A program made the position numbers and the translations under genes. Positions 11,812-22,960 of a stretch of 64,000 bases of DNA are shown piece by piece. This DNA comes from Anadara kagoshimensis (Eukaryota; Mollusca; Bivalvia; Arcoida; Arcidae). Every line of letters begins with the position of its first letter. Positions within the stretch are counted from its first letter, which is position 1. The notes under the pieces are model-generated. The model made no database searches. It was not told the origin of the DNA and worked only from the letters and a program-made list of their open reading frames with translations. The stretch lies in contig CM037866.1 in assembly GCA_021292105.1 (NCBI GenBank), positions 6,408,163 to 6,472,162 of the forward strand, written 5' to 3'.

Positions 11812-12441
11812 TATATACATTTTTAAAATTCAGTAAAAAATTTCATTTATATATTTTATTATTAAATCTGAAAGATTTAGAGCTAGTCACGTGATCCTTA
11901 GGCTACCAGGTACTGATATAGTTTAAAAATATATGATGGATATTCAAGATATTAAAGATTCTTAAAATTTTAGTTCCATTACGGATATTTAGGGATGTCC
12001 TTAAAGAGACCTTAAAGACACATTTAAGGTCCTTAAAGCCCCCTTAAAGATCCTTAAAACCTAATTTAGTTAGTCTTTAAGGGGGCTTTAAGAATCCTTA
12101 AAGGTGACTTTTCTTCTTGTGATGGACATGCGCTCTATAGGATTGGTCGCTAGTAGGAAGACCTGTCTTATTCTTGATTCACACTCCACTGACTCTGTGC
12201 TTACTTACAAAGCCGGGGCTGTCACTTTGGCTAAAGGCTTAAAGTTACTGGTTCCAGCAAATATCAAAGTTTACAAATTATAATTTATATTAAATTTTTT
12301 ATACACGGGATTGGATTCCTTAGTGTAGTTTTTTCGAAAATGTTAAATCTTTCAACATTTTTAATAATTTCATTATACACATATGATTCAGTTTATGAAT
12401 CTCCGTATAGGCTTTATGTAAATGTATTTTGTTGTTCACAG

Positions 12442-14498
12442 ACCAAAAGAGAAAACCAGAATCAACACCAAGAAATAATAAAGGGATTATGGAGACAGTA
12501 AGTTTAATAAACCAAACAAAAAGATACAGGTCCATGATAAAATCTCGATTCCAAAAGTAATGTTTAATTTAGAAAACTTTACTGTAAATGTTAGATTCCA
12601 TTAAGGGAGCAAGACAAAGTTATCCAACAATACATAAGTAGCCCTCTGGGTAAGCAATAGCGTCGGAGATGCTTAGTCTGCTTACAACAGAGATAACATC
12701 CCAGTTGTTGTAATTATTATCATTTGTAGTATTATATAAAAATAATTATAACTTAATAATAAATCAGCACTACGCCGTTCCGAACTAAAATTCATCACCC
12801 TTTAGATTCTTTTTTTTCAGCCCGAGGTTCGAGTTATGAATGTTTTTTCTACCATCTTCCCATGTTTGAGATAGAGATTTCCGCTTGCAGAAACAATGGA
12901 AGAAATTTCTATCTTTACCTCCATGTGCCTTTCTTCACCTCCACGTGCGGCTCTCAGTGACGTCACAATCAAAGGACAATTGAGTGATGTCATGTCGTGG
13001 CGACATGACGTCATCTTGCTGGAAAATGACACCCGAGTCTCCAAAATTTATATATTTTCACTGCATTTCAAATGTTTATTTTGGGAGATTAGAATAAATG
13101 ACCTTATTTTCTAGTTTATACATTTTGTAAAAAATAAAATCAGGTACAATCTGTCCGATGGTCATATTTATTTTTATGTAAAACGTTAAATAACAAAGTT
13201 AGATTTACAAAGATGGCGTCGATGTCGATGTGACTGATACTTCAAGCAAAAACTTTTCATCAAAATGGAAGAAAAAAATCAATCATGAGTTTATCCATGT
13301 AGGATATGAAAATCTCACCCGAGGGGTTGAATATTTCTGTCAAAGACTCGGCAAGCCTAGTCTCCGACTGAAATATTCAACCCCTCGTGTGAGATTTCCC
13401 TATCCTACATGGATACTCATGATAGATTCTATTAATCTTTTCCTAACACGAGTTGTGAAATTCAAATTTATAATGTTGAAAACTGAAGAATTTTCGCTAT
13501 ACTGAGGCATTAAGTTCTTTGATGTTGGAGAAACCCAAAATACCCGGAGAAAATTACGGTACCGACAGGCAAACTGGCAAATTGTCTTACAAGAGAAATT
13601 TAAATATATATTCCTAGTTGTAAGTTGTAGAGCGAGAGAGTTCTAACCCGTTTGGAGCATCCATCGCCACTTTCCTGGTTAAAATCGCGTATTTATCTCG
13701 GTTTGAGATTTGGACATGAACTGGTATGTTTGTTTTTGATTAAAAATTATTTAATTTTTACCTTCAATTATATCAAAATATTCATAGAACAAATGTGCTT
13801 TGAAATAAGTATATAATTATATCTTTAAAGCGTTGCACGTGTCAATGTAATTCTTATTGATTTAATTTCAGGATTTGAAAAACAGTTTACACGAAGACGT
13901 ATCAGAAGCAACAATACCCTCTACAAGTGTACAGTCCGACGATTTAACTTTTGACCAGGATGAATTTCAAAGATATGCACACGATTGTCAGAAGACAGAT
14001 ATTTGCAAGTCAATTAAAGAAAACGATGATGGTAATTTCCTTCAAAAGCATAGTAAATCTAAAACAACAAACAGAATTGGATTGAACCATTGTAAAGCTG
14101 CAAAGCCACTAAATTATATTGAGGTGGAAAGTCCGGTAGATAGAAAATCAACGGTGCTAGGTCAAAGCTTGAAACATCGATCAAATTATTATTTTATACC
14201 TAATGATAATGGTGTAATTGTTCCATTGAAATCAGATGATAGCAAAATCATCCTAATCCTGACCAAAACATGCAAAAACATCAAAAGGATATTGAAGATG
14301 TTGGTATCTGTAATCGAGGACTTGAAAGAGCATATGGGTACATCGTCTGAAGCTTCAAATTCTGGTTATATTTATCGTTGGATAATAAATAGCAACAGAA
14401 TAGATGACATAAAAAATCATGAATATGTGGATGGTGACGGTAACATTGACAACGATTATGTGAATTATGAGTTTTTGAAAAACAATTCCTGTGCTTGA
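12442..14498 (+). CDS. Cytoplasmic-tail exons of a receptor-like protein, 5' partial
   Basis: Two exons are inferred. Exon 12442-12497 follows TTGTTCACAG, ends before GTAAGT, and encodes 18 mostly polar and basic residues (QKRKPESTPRNNKGIMET). It enters in phase 1 and leaves in phase 0. Exon 13872-14498 follows TTAATTTCAG and is open for 208 residues to TGA, by far the longest frame in the window. It has no membrane segment and carries tyrosine motifs NYIEVE, GYIYRW, HEYVDGDG and DYVNYEFL. YVNY matches the pYxN pattern also seen in the YMNY end of gene 1. The composition suggests an intracellular signalling tail (inference). The missing upstream exon should be a membrane exon ending in phase 1; the gene 1 membrane exon is the nearest candidate on this strand. 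A decayed copy of the tail is at 15443-15690. I recognise no named family. Confidence 0.6.
13282..13423. mobile_element. Hairpin MITE with ~58-bp arms
   Basis: ATCATGAGTTTATCCATGTA...GAGGGGTTGAATATTTC is mirrored by GAAATATTCAACCCCTCGTG...ACATGGATACTCATGAT around a short loop, with a few mismatches. The 91-codon frame over it is an artefact of the palindrome. It lies in the intron before the 208-codon tail exon. Confidence 0.8.
13640..13750 (+). mobile_element. Weak retroelement 3'-tail relic
   Basis: GATTTGGACATGAACTGGTA followed by TGTTTGTTTTTGATTA matches the extreme 3' end of the RT element; upstream matches are poor. Confidence 0.4.
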
Positions 14499-15099
14499 TT
14501 AAGACAAGTAAGGAAGACAATGAATTGCATCTGAAATGGTCTAGGTCACATTTTCGATAGAAATAACTCTCGTACTATAATGTTTGCATTTAGGTGTTAA
14601 ATATTAGGGCCACTGTAAATATATTTTCAAATTTTCAAATTTTCACAAAGTAAATAAGCTGTGTATATAGATAACATTCGTTGACAAAAGATTTCTAGCA
14701 GTATTTATCAGTTTTCACCCAAATATTCATGCACAAGTCCCATTAATAGCTATGTAAGATGTGTCGCATTTATATCGAATTATTGTATTTCATATTGACT
14801 ACATTTTAATATCCATTCATACAAGCTCCATTGATAATTTTGTAAAATATTGTCGCATTTTTTTGTTTGAGTTTTTTGTATTTCATGTTGACTACATACA
14901 TTTTAATTTAATTTTTACATCAATATTCATACAAGACTTATTATAAGTTGTGTAAAATATTGCCTATACATTTGTTTTTCTGATTATTTTTTTATGAAAA
15001 CTGCATTTATTGAGAGATATATGCATGATTTTAAATTACATTTTAAATAAATCAATTTGTCATTATTTCAAGTCTTTATTTCTGTTTTCTAGACAAAGC

Positions 15100-15105
15100 A
15101 ATAAA
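15100..15105 (+). promoter_or_regulatory. Candidate poly(A) signal for the tail exon
   Basis: AATAAA about 600 bp past the stop codon at 14498, with another AATAAA 50 bp earlier. A small hairpin (CATAACCTTTC/GTGAAGGTTATG) follows directly. Typical in form, but AT-rich DNA makes chance hexamers common. Confidence 0.35.
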
Positions 15106-15442
15106 GTTTCATAACCTTTCTTTCGTGAAGGTTATGTCACGTAAATACTGTTTATTTGAAGTTGGTTTTGTCTATTGTTTGTTTTGGCGTCATATCTGAA
15201 ACGGCACTGAATTTAAGGATGGATTTTATTAGCAACGATCATAGCTAGTCAATTGTGATTTCTTTTAGCCTATATAACACGCATACTTAATGTGCTTTTC
15301 CATCTCTAATAAAGAAACAAACTCCTAAGCACATCGTACTTAAATATAAGCTCATGCATCAAAACGTTTTAGGATATAATGAGAACACTACATTTCTTCA
15401 TTACATTGTTTATTTCAAACAAAATATAATTTGTAAAATTTA

Positions 15443-15690
15443 AAAATAACATTGGATTGAACAATTTTCAAGATACAAGAGATCAAAAGGATATTAGGTA
15501 TTTAATATCTTTAATTAAATATTGCTGGATAATGAGCAGCAATAGAATTTGTGGCGTTAGAATTCATGAAATTGTGAATGGTGACAGTAACATTGACAAC
15601 GTTTATGTTAATTATGAGTATGTGAAAAATAATTTAAAAAAGCAATTGATTAAGACAATTTATGGCAGCATATACAAGGTTGTGCTCAGT
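15443..15690 (+). pseudogene. Decayed duplicate of the tyrosine-motif tail exon
   Basis: Translation gives NGDSNIDNVYVNYEYVKNN, clearly paralogous to DGDGNIDNDYVNYEFLKNN of the exon at 13872-14498. Nucleotide matches also cover ATTGGATTGAAC and ATCAAAAGGATATT, but a large internal part is missing and the shared stop codon has been lost. No splice acceptor comparable to that of the intact exon is obvious. It shows that the tail exon was duplicated in place. Confidence 0.65.
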
Positions 15691-15911
15691 TTGATGGTGG
15701 AGAATTAGTAAATAAAATCAAACACGTGTTTGAACTTTGAAAAGGCCATTTATTATTTTATGACAGTTAGACAAATATTAGATACTATTACATAATCATA
15801 TGTAATCAATTCCACTATCAAAGATGGGGGACAAAATTCCGCCCTCGACGGTATTACATAAAGTAAAAACGAAAAGCTAAAACTAAATCTAGATACAACA
15901 ATTTACCACAT

Positions 15912-16322
15912 ACCGATTGAATCTTACTATAGCGATACATTACATTTTCTTGCCATGTGATACATAGGTCCGTATCGCACATGTGCAATACAAAATTCCG
16001 TATCACCATAGTATCCGGAACTCCTTTTAGAAAAATTCCCTTTTTCGACAACAACAATATGACGTCATCATATGATACGTAATGACAAGACAATAATAAT
16101 ATGACGTCAATATGTAATACATACGTCATGTTAAGTTGGGAGAATTTACTCGAGTTGGAAGAATCGCCGACGATGTTAAAAATTTTGTAAAATCAAATGT
16201 TTGTTTTTTAATTTTTCCCAGTGTTTACGATGGTATTAGTAAAATTTTAACCAATGATGCGTAAACGAAGAGTTATCTGTTGTTTTTAATTACTTCTTTA
16301 GCAGTTTTTCCAGTCAGGTATC
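15912..16322 (+). repeat. Dispersed direct repeat, copy 2
   Basis: Second copy of 1855-2172, with an additional inner block (16040-16135) containing two TGACGTCA-like words and ATACGTAATGACAAG. Confidence 0.6.
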
Positions 16323-16594
16323 GGATAAAAAATCAATATGAAATACTGTGTTGATTGTGAATTCATTCACAGATTAAGCCAAAGAAAGCTTTTCATTTAG
16401 TTTGGTAGGGTATGTGATAAATACAAAACCACACATAAGTGGTTTTCTGACGTAGCTTGATCGCACTCGTTTATTGTGCAAAAGCATACATTACACTCGT
16501 GCACAGAGCGCACTCGCGAAATGTATCCGTCCGCAAAATAAACTCGTTCCTCAAATCATTGTGTCAACGAACTATTAAGTTGGACATTAAACAA

Positions 16595-16720
16595 AATAAA
16601 CATATTACCAGACATAGCAATGTATATTAAAGAAGACAATTGAGAATTGCATCTGAAATGTTTAGGTCAAAATTTCGATAGAAATAACTTATACTATGAT
16701 GTTTGCCTTTTAAAATTCAA
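16595..16720 (+). repeat. Relic of tail-exon 3' flank
   Basis: GAATTGCATCTGAAATG, TTTCGATAGAAATAACT and TGATGTTTGC match the sequence immediately 3' of the stop at 14498 (14515-14595). A third fragment of the same duplicated locus. Confidence 0.6.
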
Positions 16721-16722
16721 TA

Positions 16723-18216
16723 TTCTTGTACTAAGGTAACAATCAATGTTTTTATTTCTTTCGCGTAATCAGTATCGTACAATAAACTATTGTTTAATTT
16801 CAAGAAACCCGTTTACTTTTTAAAATTTATAAAGCAAAGTTGAATTTCAACCAAAGAATAATCGGATCGATAGCCTGGTTTAATTTCTGTTTTGTTTACC
16901 AATGACAAGTTTTTCAGAAATAAGAATAAAATCTAAACGGGTGTCTTTTGACAAAACTAAGTTTAGCGTTTAGAGCCATTATTACACGTTCTCCAAGGGT
17001 CTACGAAATAATAAAACTCTTAAAATGACAACACTTCTTCTCTTGCTTTTGGGTTATTTATGCTCTTGTAATTTCAAAAGTCAAGTGATAGGTCTTGTAC
17101 TTAATTAAAATCGCCCCCTATAATTATAAATTCGTTATCTAAGTATTGTAAAGTTGATTTTAATGTTGTATAAAATTTGTTTCATCTGTATTCGGTCCAT
17201 ATATATATTTATTAGAGTTATTGTATATTTATTTTCTATTAAAACTTCTAGTATAACGAAGTTCCCATTTTTCTTCTTTAATTCATTTTTTAATTTTTAG
17301 CTTTGAATTCAAAATTGTTTTTTAAAAAAAGCCATCCCTCTAGAATTACTTCTGCGGTATGAAGATAAACGTCATAACCGCATAGGGCACATATTTCTTT
17401 CTTATATTTCTCAAAGAAGTGAGTATCTTGCAAGAGATAATACTGCATTTATTTTTTAAGAAATTAATGACGTCTTTTATTATTTTGATCTCCGAGACCC
17501 CTACAATTAAAGGGAAAAATGTTAATATCGGTCATTTAGACAGGAAAAAATCGCATACGTTTAAACACGCCTGTTGATGTCAAGCACTTGTTTTATATCA
17601 ATTCAAGTGCGTACGTGAACATGAAATCTATCAATATAGTTAACATCATGAATAAGAATAAAGGCTTGTGGAAATACGGAGTAATTAACGATAAATTTCC
17701 ATTACGGTACCTCCGAAAATAATCACTTCCAACTTGCATTTAAAACAAAACACAAAATGGATCCAGCGTATATACTACGTGTTTTAGTAGTCGATCGAGA
17801 TCGATCTGGATATGTCTTCGCTTTAATAGCTTCCGTCTATACTTGGTGATGGCTATACAGACCAACTTACACCTGCACATAAAGGTCACTTTTATTGGTT
17901 TTCTTGGGTGACTTTTATAGTGATATGTCGATTTTACTTTAATTTGTCTTGGGAACTATGGTCGTGCTGTAGTAACTGTTCGTTCAATTTCATTTCGTTT
18001 TGTAAAGCTGAAACAAATAAAACATTAAAGTCTTACATCGCACAAATTATGTTATCGGATAGAACTACAACATTTTATCTTAAAATAATACGGAGAACCC
18101 ACAAGTGTTTGTTGCACAACATTTTAATTTTGTATTCATCAAGGAAATCATAATTCCCCAATCTTCAAGTTGGAATAATAATAAATGTGCCTGCATTCAT
18201 AAACATTAAATTTCAT
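16723..18216. other. Intergenic, nothing recognised
   Basis: About 1.5 kb of AT-rich DNA without a convincing exon, RNA gene or bounded repeat. The only frame over 60 codons (17908-18153) has no domain-like features. Confidence 0.5.
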
Positions 18217-18593
18217 TCATTTGAGACTGCGTTGGAAATGTATTTGACTAATTCTTATTTGCAAAGTACAAATTTTCCTTTTTAAATCTTTATATTTGTA
18301 TATAATAAAGGATGTTAGAATGCGAATAAAAGTATATCTAGCACGTATTGTAATTATAATAAAACATCCGATGATAATAGCAATTAAGATCAATATTATG
18401 ACTGGCATCACCATCACAATTAAACCAATGTTCTGTTGATCTAATCCATATCTTGGCGTTGTTTTTCTGTATTTCTGAAAAAATACAATCTTATTTAGTT
18501 TCATACTACATGTAAATACATCACGATAAAAATTACATAAAATGACGATAAAGTTTGAGGACGTAAAATATTTCTCACAATAATAATCAAAAA

Positions 18594-18775
18594 CAAACAT
18601 ACTTATCCATGTCAGAATCACGATCCAGAACCAAAGTAAAATCTTTTGAACTGACAAGTCAGGTTAGACACGTGAAATTACATCAGAGAAGAGAGGCTGG
18701 GTACTCCGGAAGGGTAATCACCTCCTGTTAAGCTAGCTACACCTTCCACGTGTTGTATAAATCAAAATGAAATGT
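18594..18775 (-). mobile_element. Retroelement 3'-end fragment (copy B)
   Basis: Minus-strand match to the RT element's 3' UTR, including GTTAGACACGTGAA, CTCCGGAAGGGTAATCACCTCC and AGCTAGCTACA (read on plus). It lies in the last intron of the gene 3 pseudogene. The adjoining 146-codon frame mixes this repeat with the membrane exon. Confidence 0.7.
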
Positions 18776-19659
18776 AACTTTTTAGTTGATGTGATTTGTA
18801 ACAGTTTGCAAATTGCTCTTATTATTTTGGTACCCGTTTATTTTAATTCAAACACAAACTACAGAAATATGAAGTTATTTGTTTATTATCATTTTTCCTT
18901 CCAATATAAAACTTTTAAAGAAAATGTTAATTGAGAACATTTTCATAGTAAGATTTATAAACAAGAGGTCAAATGGGCCACAGTACGCCCACTTAATAAA
19001 TAATGGTTAACTGAAATATTTAAAGAAAACATAAAATTGAAACCCCAATGTTAAAATTTTTTACATATAGTAAAGAACCTTTTCCAAGATAAATAACCAT
19101 TCAAGTATTATTTCACATCTGTGACATTAACCTTGATTGTTGTAAAAATATGACTTTGATCTATATCTGAAAATTATTGTTACAAAGTATGCCAACAAAA
19201 TTGTAATAGACATGCCTATAGAAAAAAAATAAATGGTTTTCATGATGACTGAACATTTTGATATTCTATTGTATTTGTCACCTTGACCTTCATTCCGTCT
19301 ATGTAACATTGATATCTTTTTATTCTACGTACCTATATCCATCCAGTCTGACGCCAATGTACTTGCAATACGTTGAGGGACATATCGATTCATTCACTAA
19401 TCAACAAGAATGTCTACCATTATCCTCTTTAAATAAACAGACATCACTTTTGGATTTCCTCTTGTTTGGTGCCTACAATATTCACGGAGTTATCATCACC
19501 TATCACTTTACTTGATTCTTATGAAAAGATTTATTCTTTTTTAAACTTAGACAGCCATTGCTTTGTATCCAAAATTATATAATTACCCTAAATATATTTC
19601 ACGTCCTATTATTCAATTTTGCTTTCATTCTCAGTTTCGATTTCACGTATTGTGATTGT

Positions 19660-19795
19660 AGATAGCTGAACAGGAGGTGCTTACCCATCCATAACACCCG
19701 GTCTCATTGCACTGATGAAAGTGTTCCGCCTAATTTGCCAGTTTCAAAATTTTTACTTTGGTTTAGAAGTGTGATTTAAACATGGGCTGGTATCA
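19660..19795 (+). mobile_element. Retroelement 3'-end fragment (copy C)
   Basis: GATAGCTGAACAGGAGGTGC, TTACCCATCC..AACACCCGG and TTTAAACATGGGCTGGTAT align to the RT element's 3' UTR, with many substitutions. It lies in an intron of the gene 3 pseudogene. Confidence 0.6.
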
Positions 19796-20009
19796 AACTA
19801 TAAACACAAACCTGCTGTATTGAATCAGAAAAGTCATAATTTTAACCGAAATTTATCGAATATTCTCTGACATTAAGTACTAATTTCGTAACAAATTAGT
19901 GATATAAAGTTACAGACTTACCAATAATGATACATTGTACTTTGCAGAACATCTAAGAGTCTTGCAATCGCTAAAGGTCGTATTTAAAGACAGTGTTACG
20001 TCAGGATCT

Positions 20010-22139
20010 GTAAATAAAGAACAAGACAAGTAAAGAATACAAAATAAACAACTTTAAAAAAGATACATATTTTGTTATAGAAGATAGACATCCCTCTACT
20101 GCTGTTATATAGCAGTTGCTTTTAAACAAATACGTCATTGTAAGTTTGTTCATCTAAGCTAGGCACATTTTTAGAAAAGACGTCGTTTTAAAGAGGCAAC
20201 AAACCCTATATCAGTCTTAACTGATTTGGGTGTGCTGAGTCCGAAAATGGTGGATACCTAGCTGAAAAATTGTTCTAAGTAGGTCAAAATTTAAATACAA
20301 AATGGCCACACTAATGAAAATGCATTTTTGCATGAAAGTTGATATAGAAGTTGTTTTGGTAGCAACAAACGGTATTAATCGAAGATTATAATATGTCAAG
20401 GCTTACTTGGGTGTTAATGAACAGAAAATTTAAACAAAATACCTATGGGCCTTATTGCTCACCTAAAAACATTTAAAAGATACTGAAATTTTAGGGGCAA
20501 CAACACCTTCGGTGATTATCATACACAAAATTTGCTACAAAATCTTGGCATGTTGATTATTTTTGCAACTTGGTGTTGTTATCTATTTATAATACTCTTT
20601 AAAAATATGGTCAAAAACTCAAATTTGCAAAAAATTATACTCCAGGGGTAACAACTCCTCTATGCATCATCGTATTCTTACAAACATTGCTACTTAGTTT
20701 GTCATGTTCATTATTTTAATGTCTTCTTTATATATAGTTTTCTAGTAAATAGCCATAAAACCAGCACAATTTGCGAAAAATCAAGTATTTTTCAGGGAGA
20801 ATAAGTCTTTAAAAAGGGGGTTTGATATTTATGAAATCATAAGATCTGATATGCCGGTCAGCCTTCGTCTCAGGTGGCCTGACGACAAAGGTCATTATGA
20901 AAAATGGTATATATTTGACTCATGTACGAAGTTCACTTGTGTAATTTTAGCCAGTTTTAAAAATTTTCGCTTTTGTTTTTGGATTGTTATTGGAACATAG
21001 GACTGTATGTCTCTATTCTGACAGCCTGCAATAAGACAGCTTTGGGTCTGTTCGGGCTTCTGGCAATTAATAAGAAGCACACAAGATGCACTTTGTAGCA
21101 TGTTAGTCTAAACATTTTAGTGGTATATCCTGCTAGCTCCCATAAGAGCTTTGTTTCTATTGAGGCAAAGCGGTACATATTTCATCCCTGAGCCCATATA
21201 ACAGTCTAAACAATGAAATCACCTGATTCATCTCTGCCAAAGAAGGCAGAGAAAGACTGTTTCATCACTACAGTTAACTTAAATACTGATGGTATTCCTA
21301 TGGTACATGTAGATTATTTCCAAAAGGGACAAAACATAAATAGCACATAATTTGTATTACTTTTCAGGCTGTTACGGAAAAATATTCAATTTAAGTGTTG
21401 TGAAAAACTCAGTAAAGGTGTCTTACTCCACTGACACAATTCTACCATTGCCTTGACTGCAATTAACGATTGTGGCTTTAAATTTTAAATTGAGTGGCCA
21501 ACTTTTTGCTTAAGCATGCGCATCAGTCTTGCTATTTACATTACCCAGTTTTATAGTGAGATGATATATTAATTGGAGCACTTTCTGAGTTATCAAGAAA
21601 ATAAATTATTTAAAAGTTACATTAAGCTCTTTAAATATCGCTGGCAAAACTGTATAGGGACTGATAAAATAATGCAATATTACCGTCAAAATATGGGGTT
21701 CACAACGTATCAATCGATATATGTTTTTAAATAATGGTTGTGATCTACCTATTTCAGCTATATCATTCTTAAAAGTTTGACGCATGATGACATAGTAATT
21801 TGGTATTTTGACATTGACAACCACAGGTTCTACATACTATTTTGCAAGAACATGTGGCAAACTCTGTATAAAAGAGTGTTCTGGAATATGTTCTTTTGCA
21901 TTCCAAACACAAGTTTCAATTTTGACTAGTAATTCCACACCATGAGCAATATTTCAGTATGGTTTTGGTTATGAACTCAATTTATTAGTCATGTAGGTTT
22001 ATTAGTGTACTATGCAAAAGGCACACATAATGAACAAACATTTAACTATAGCCACCAATTTATTTTTAGAAATTGTGATGAAAGTTTCCACAACGTGACA
22101 GATGTCCTATAGAAGCAGATGGCAAGTGTTGACGTGCAA
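20010..22139. other. Repeat-rich intergenic DNA
   Basis: No exon recognised. Recurrent words (AGGCAACAA, GGGGCAACAACACC, GGGGTAACAACTCC) and CTATGGGCCTTATTGCTCACC near 20450 point to old interspersed repeats. Frames up to 72 codons look incidental. Confidence 0.5.
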
Positions 22140-22960
22140 TTTCCGCTCCTAACCCCCCCCCCCCCTCCCCCTTTGAATCCTCTCTCTACACTACTTGAGA
22201 GTTTAAAGCTTGATTGGGTCTTTAAAATTTCACCTGGTACTCTGTATTAAGAGGAAAGAGTATCATCTGGTTCACCTGGTGCCAATATGTAAGTGGGAGA
22301 GTGGTTTGCTTGTCTATGGATTACCCTGAGTTTACGTTTGCACAAAGCCTACCATAAAATACACACATGCAAACTTCTTCATTGATTATTTCTTAGAATT
22401 TTTTTACTTTTATCTCGCCGTAAAAAGCTAAAAAATTGCTGATGTGACATTAAACAACATTACAACCTATCAAAAGTAATGTAATAAACAACAGCCAACA
22501 ATCCAAATTCAAACAGCACAAAATGTCCAATAGGCTTTTCTAGTAGGACCAGGTAAGCAACTGGAGTACAATGCTAGACAATATCTATCATTTGCGCAAA
22601 GACAACCGAGGGGTAAAAATGGGACATTGTGAGAATGAACAGCACCTGCTAAGCCCAAGCCATCTTGTCATGTTAAACCAGAAAATTGGTGCTAATACAT
22701 AGTAATAGTTACATGGTACAACAACACTATATCAAATTGTCAAAAACCTAGAACTGTCAGTGGTGTCCGACTTAAACATCCCACATAGGTTTTGTGAGTT
22801 GGTGATGAGACTTGAGTCCCTTTGACCTTTGCACCTAAATTTGGTATGCAACACATCACTTCATGCTGGTTTACATTTGTGCCGAGTTTGGTAGAAATAT
22901 ATTCGATACACAAGAGGCCCAATTGGGCCTGTAACAATCATCTGGGCCATACACAGCACA
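22140..22960 (-). mobile_element. Interspersed element ending in CAAGAGGCCC, inverted copy
   Basis: Matches 61320-62100 in the opposite orientation over many blocks, for example CAAGAGGCCCAATTGGGCCTG, CACCTAAATTTGGTATGCAAC, ACAAAATGTCCAATAGG and ACTCTGTATTAAGAGGA. A C-run (about 22146-22158) marks one side. Non-coding, apparently non-autonomous. Confidence 0.75.

Larger units (their letters stand above)
7909..12121. mobile_element. Putative 4.2-kb element with TTTAAGG-repeat inverted ends
   Basis: The left end (7909-8095) and the right end (11990-12121) are clusters of CCTTTAAGG/CCTTAAAGG words in mirrored order. The extreme ends are similar when inverted: CACAAGAACAACCTCCTTTAAGG against CACAAGAAG...CACCTTTAAGG. 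Nothing like these clusters lies between. The interior holds AATA, AG and AAT microsatellites, a tandem duplication, a G-rich block and a tRNA-type SINE, with no transposase recognised. The whole would sit between the gene 1 membrane exon and the exon at 12442. Target duplication was not identified, so the boundaries are tentative. Confidence 0.4.
18217..20007 (-). pseudogene. Gene 3: broken paralogue of gene 2 (Ig-like + TM exons)
   Basis: Three minus-strand exons correspond one to one with exons 3-5 of gene 2 and share their intron phases: 20007-19922 (enters phase 1, ends phase 0; DPDVTLSL...DCKTLRCSAKY), 19472-19333 (phase 0 to 2; CLFKEDNGRHSC, then ICPSTYCKYIG) and 18474 to about 18217 (membrane helix MPVIILILIAIIIGCFIIIT). 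Splice sites are still good (TTTACAG, GTAAGT; TTGTAG, GTACGT; TTTTCAG). Two lesions break it: TGA at 19403-19401, where gene 2 has a cysteine codon, and loss of one base in the AAATACAGAAAAACAAC start of the membrane exon (about 18465), which shifts the frame. No counterpart of the first Ig exon or signal exon was found upstream, so the 5' half is missing too. Confidence 0.8.

Noticed and set aside
12320-12535. Minus-strand frame starting with a signal-peptide-like hydrophobic stretch
   Set aside because: It overlaps a plus-strand exon with good splice sites on both sides and phase compatibility with the 208-codon exon; no downstream minus-strand Ig exon follows.
13230-13505. 91-codon frame
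   Set aside because: Encoded by the two arms of a hairpin MITE.
18475-18657. Start of a two-helix membrane protein (146-codon frame)
   Set aside because: The N half is intron plus retroelement 3' UTR (copy B) read in frame with the membrane exon.
19401-19403. TGA in place of a cysteine codon as selenocysteine
   Set aside because: A second lesion (frameshift near 18465) and the missing 5' half indicate a pseudogene; no SECIS-like element was sought successfully.
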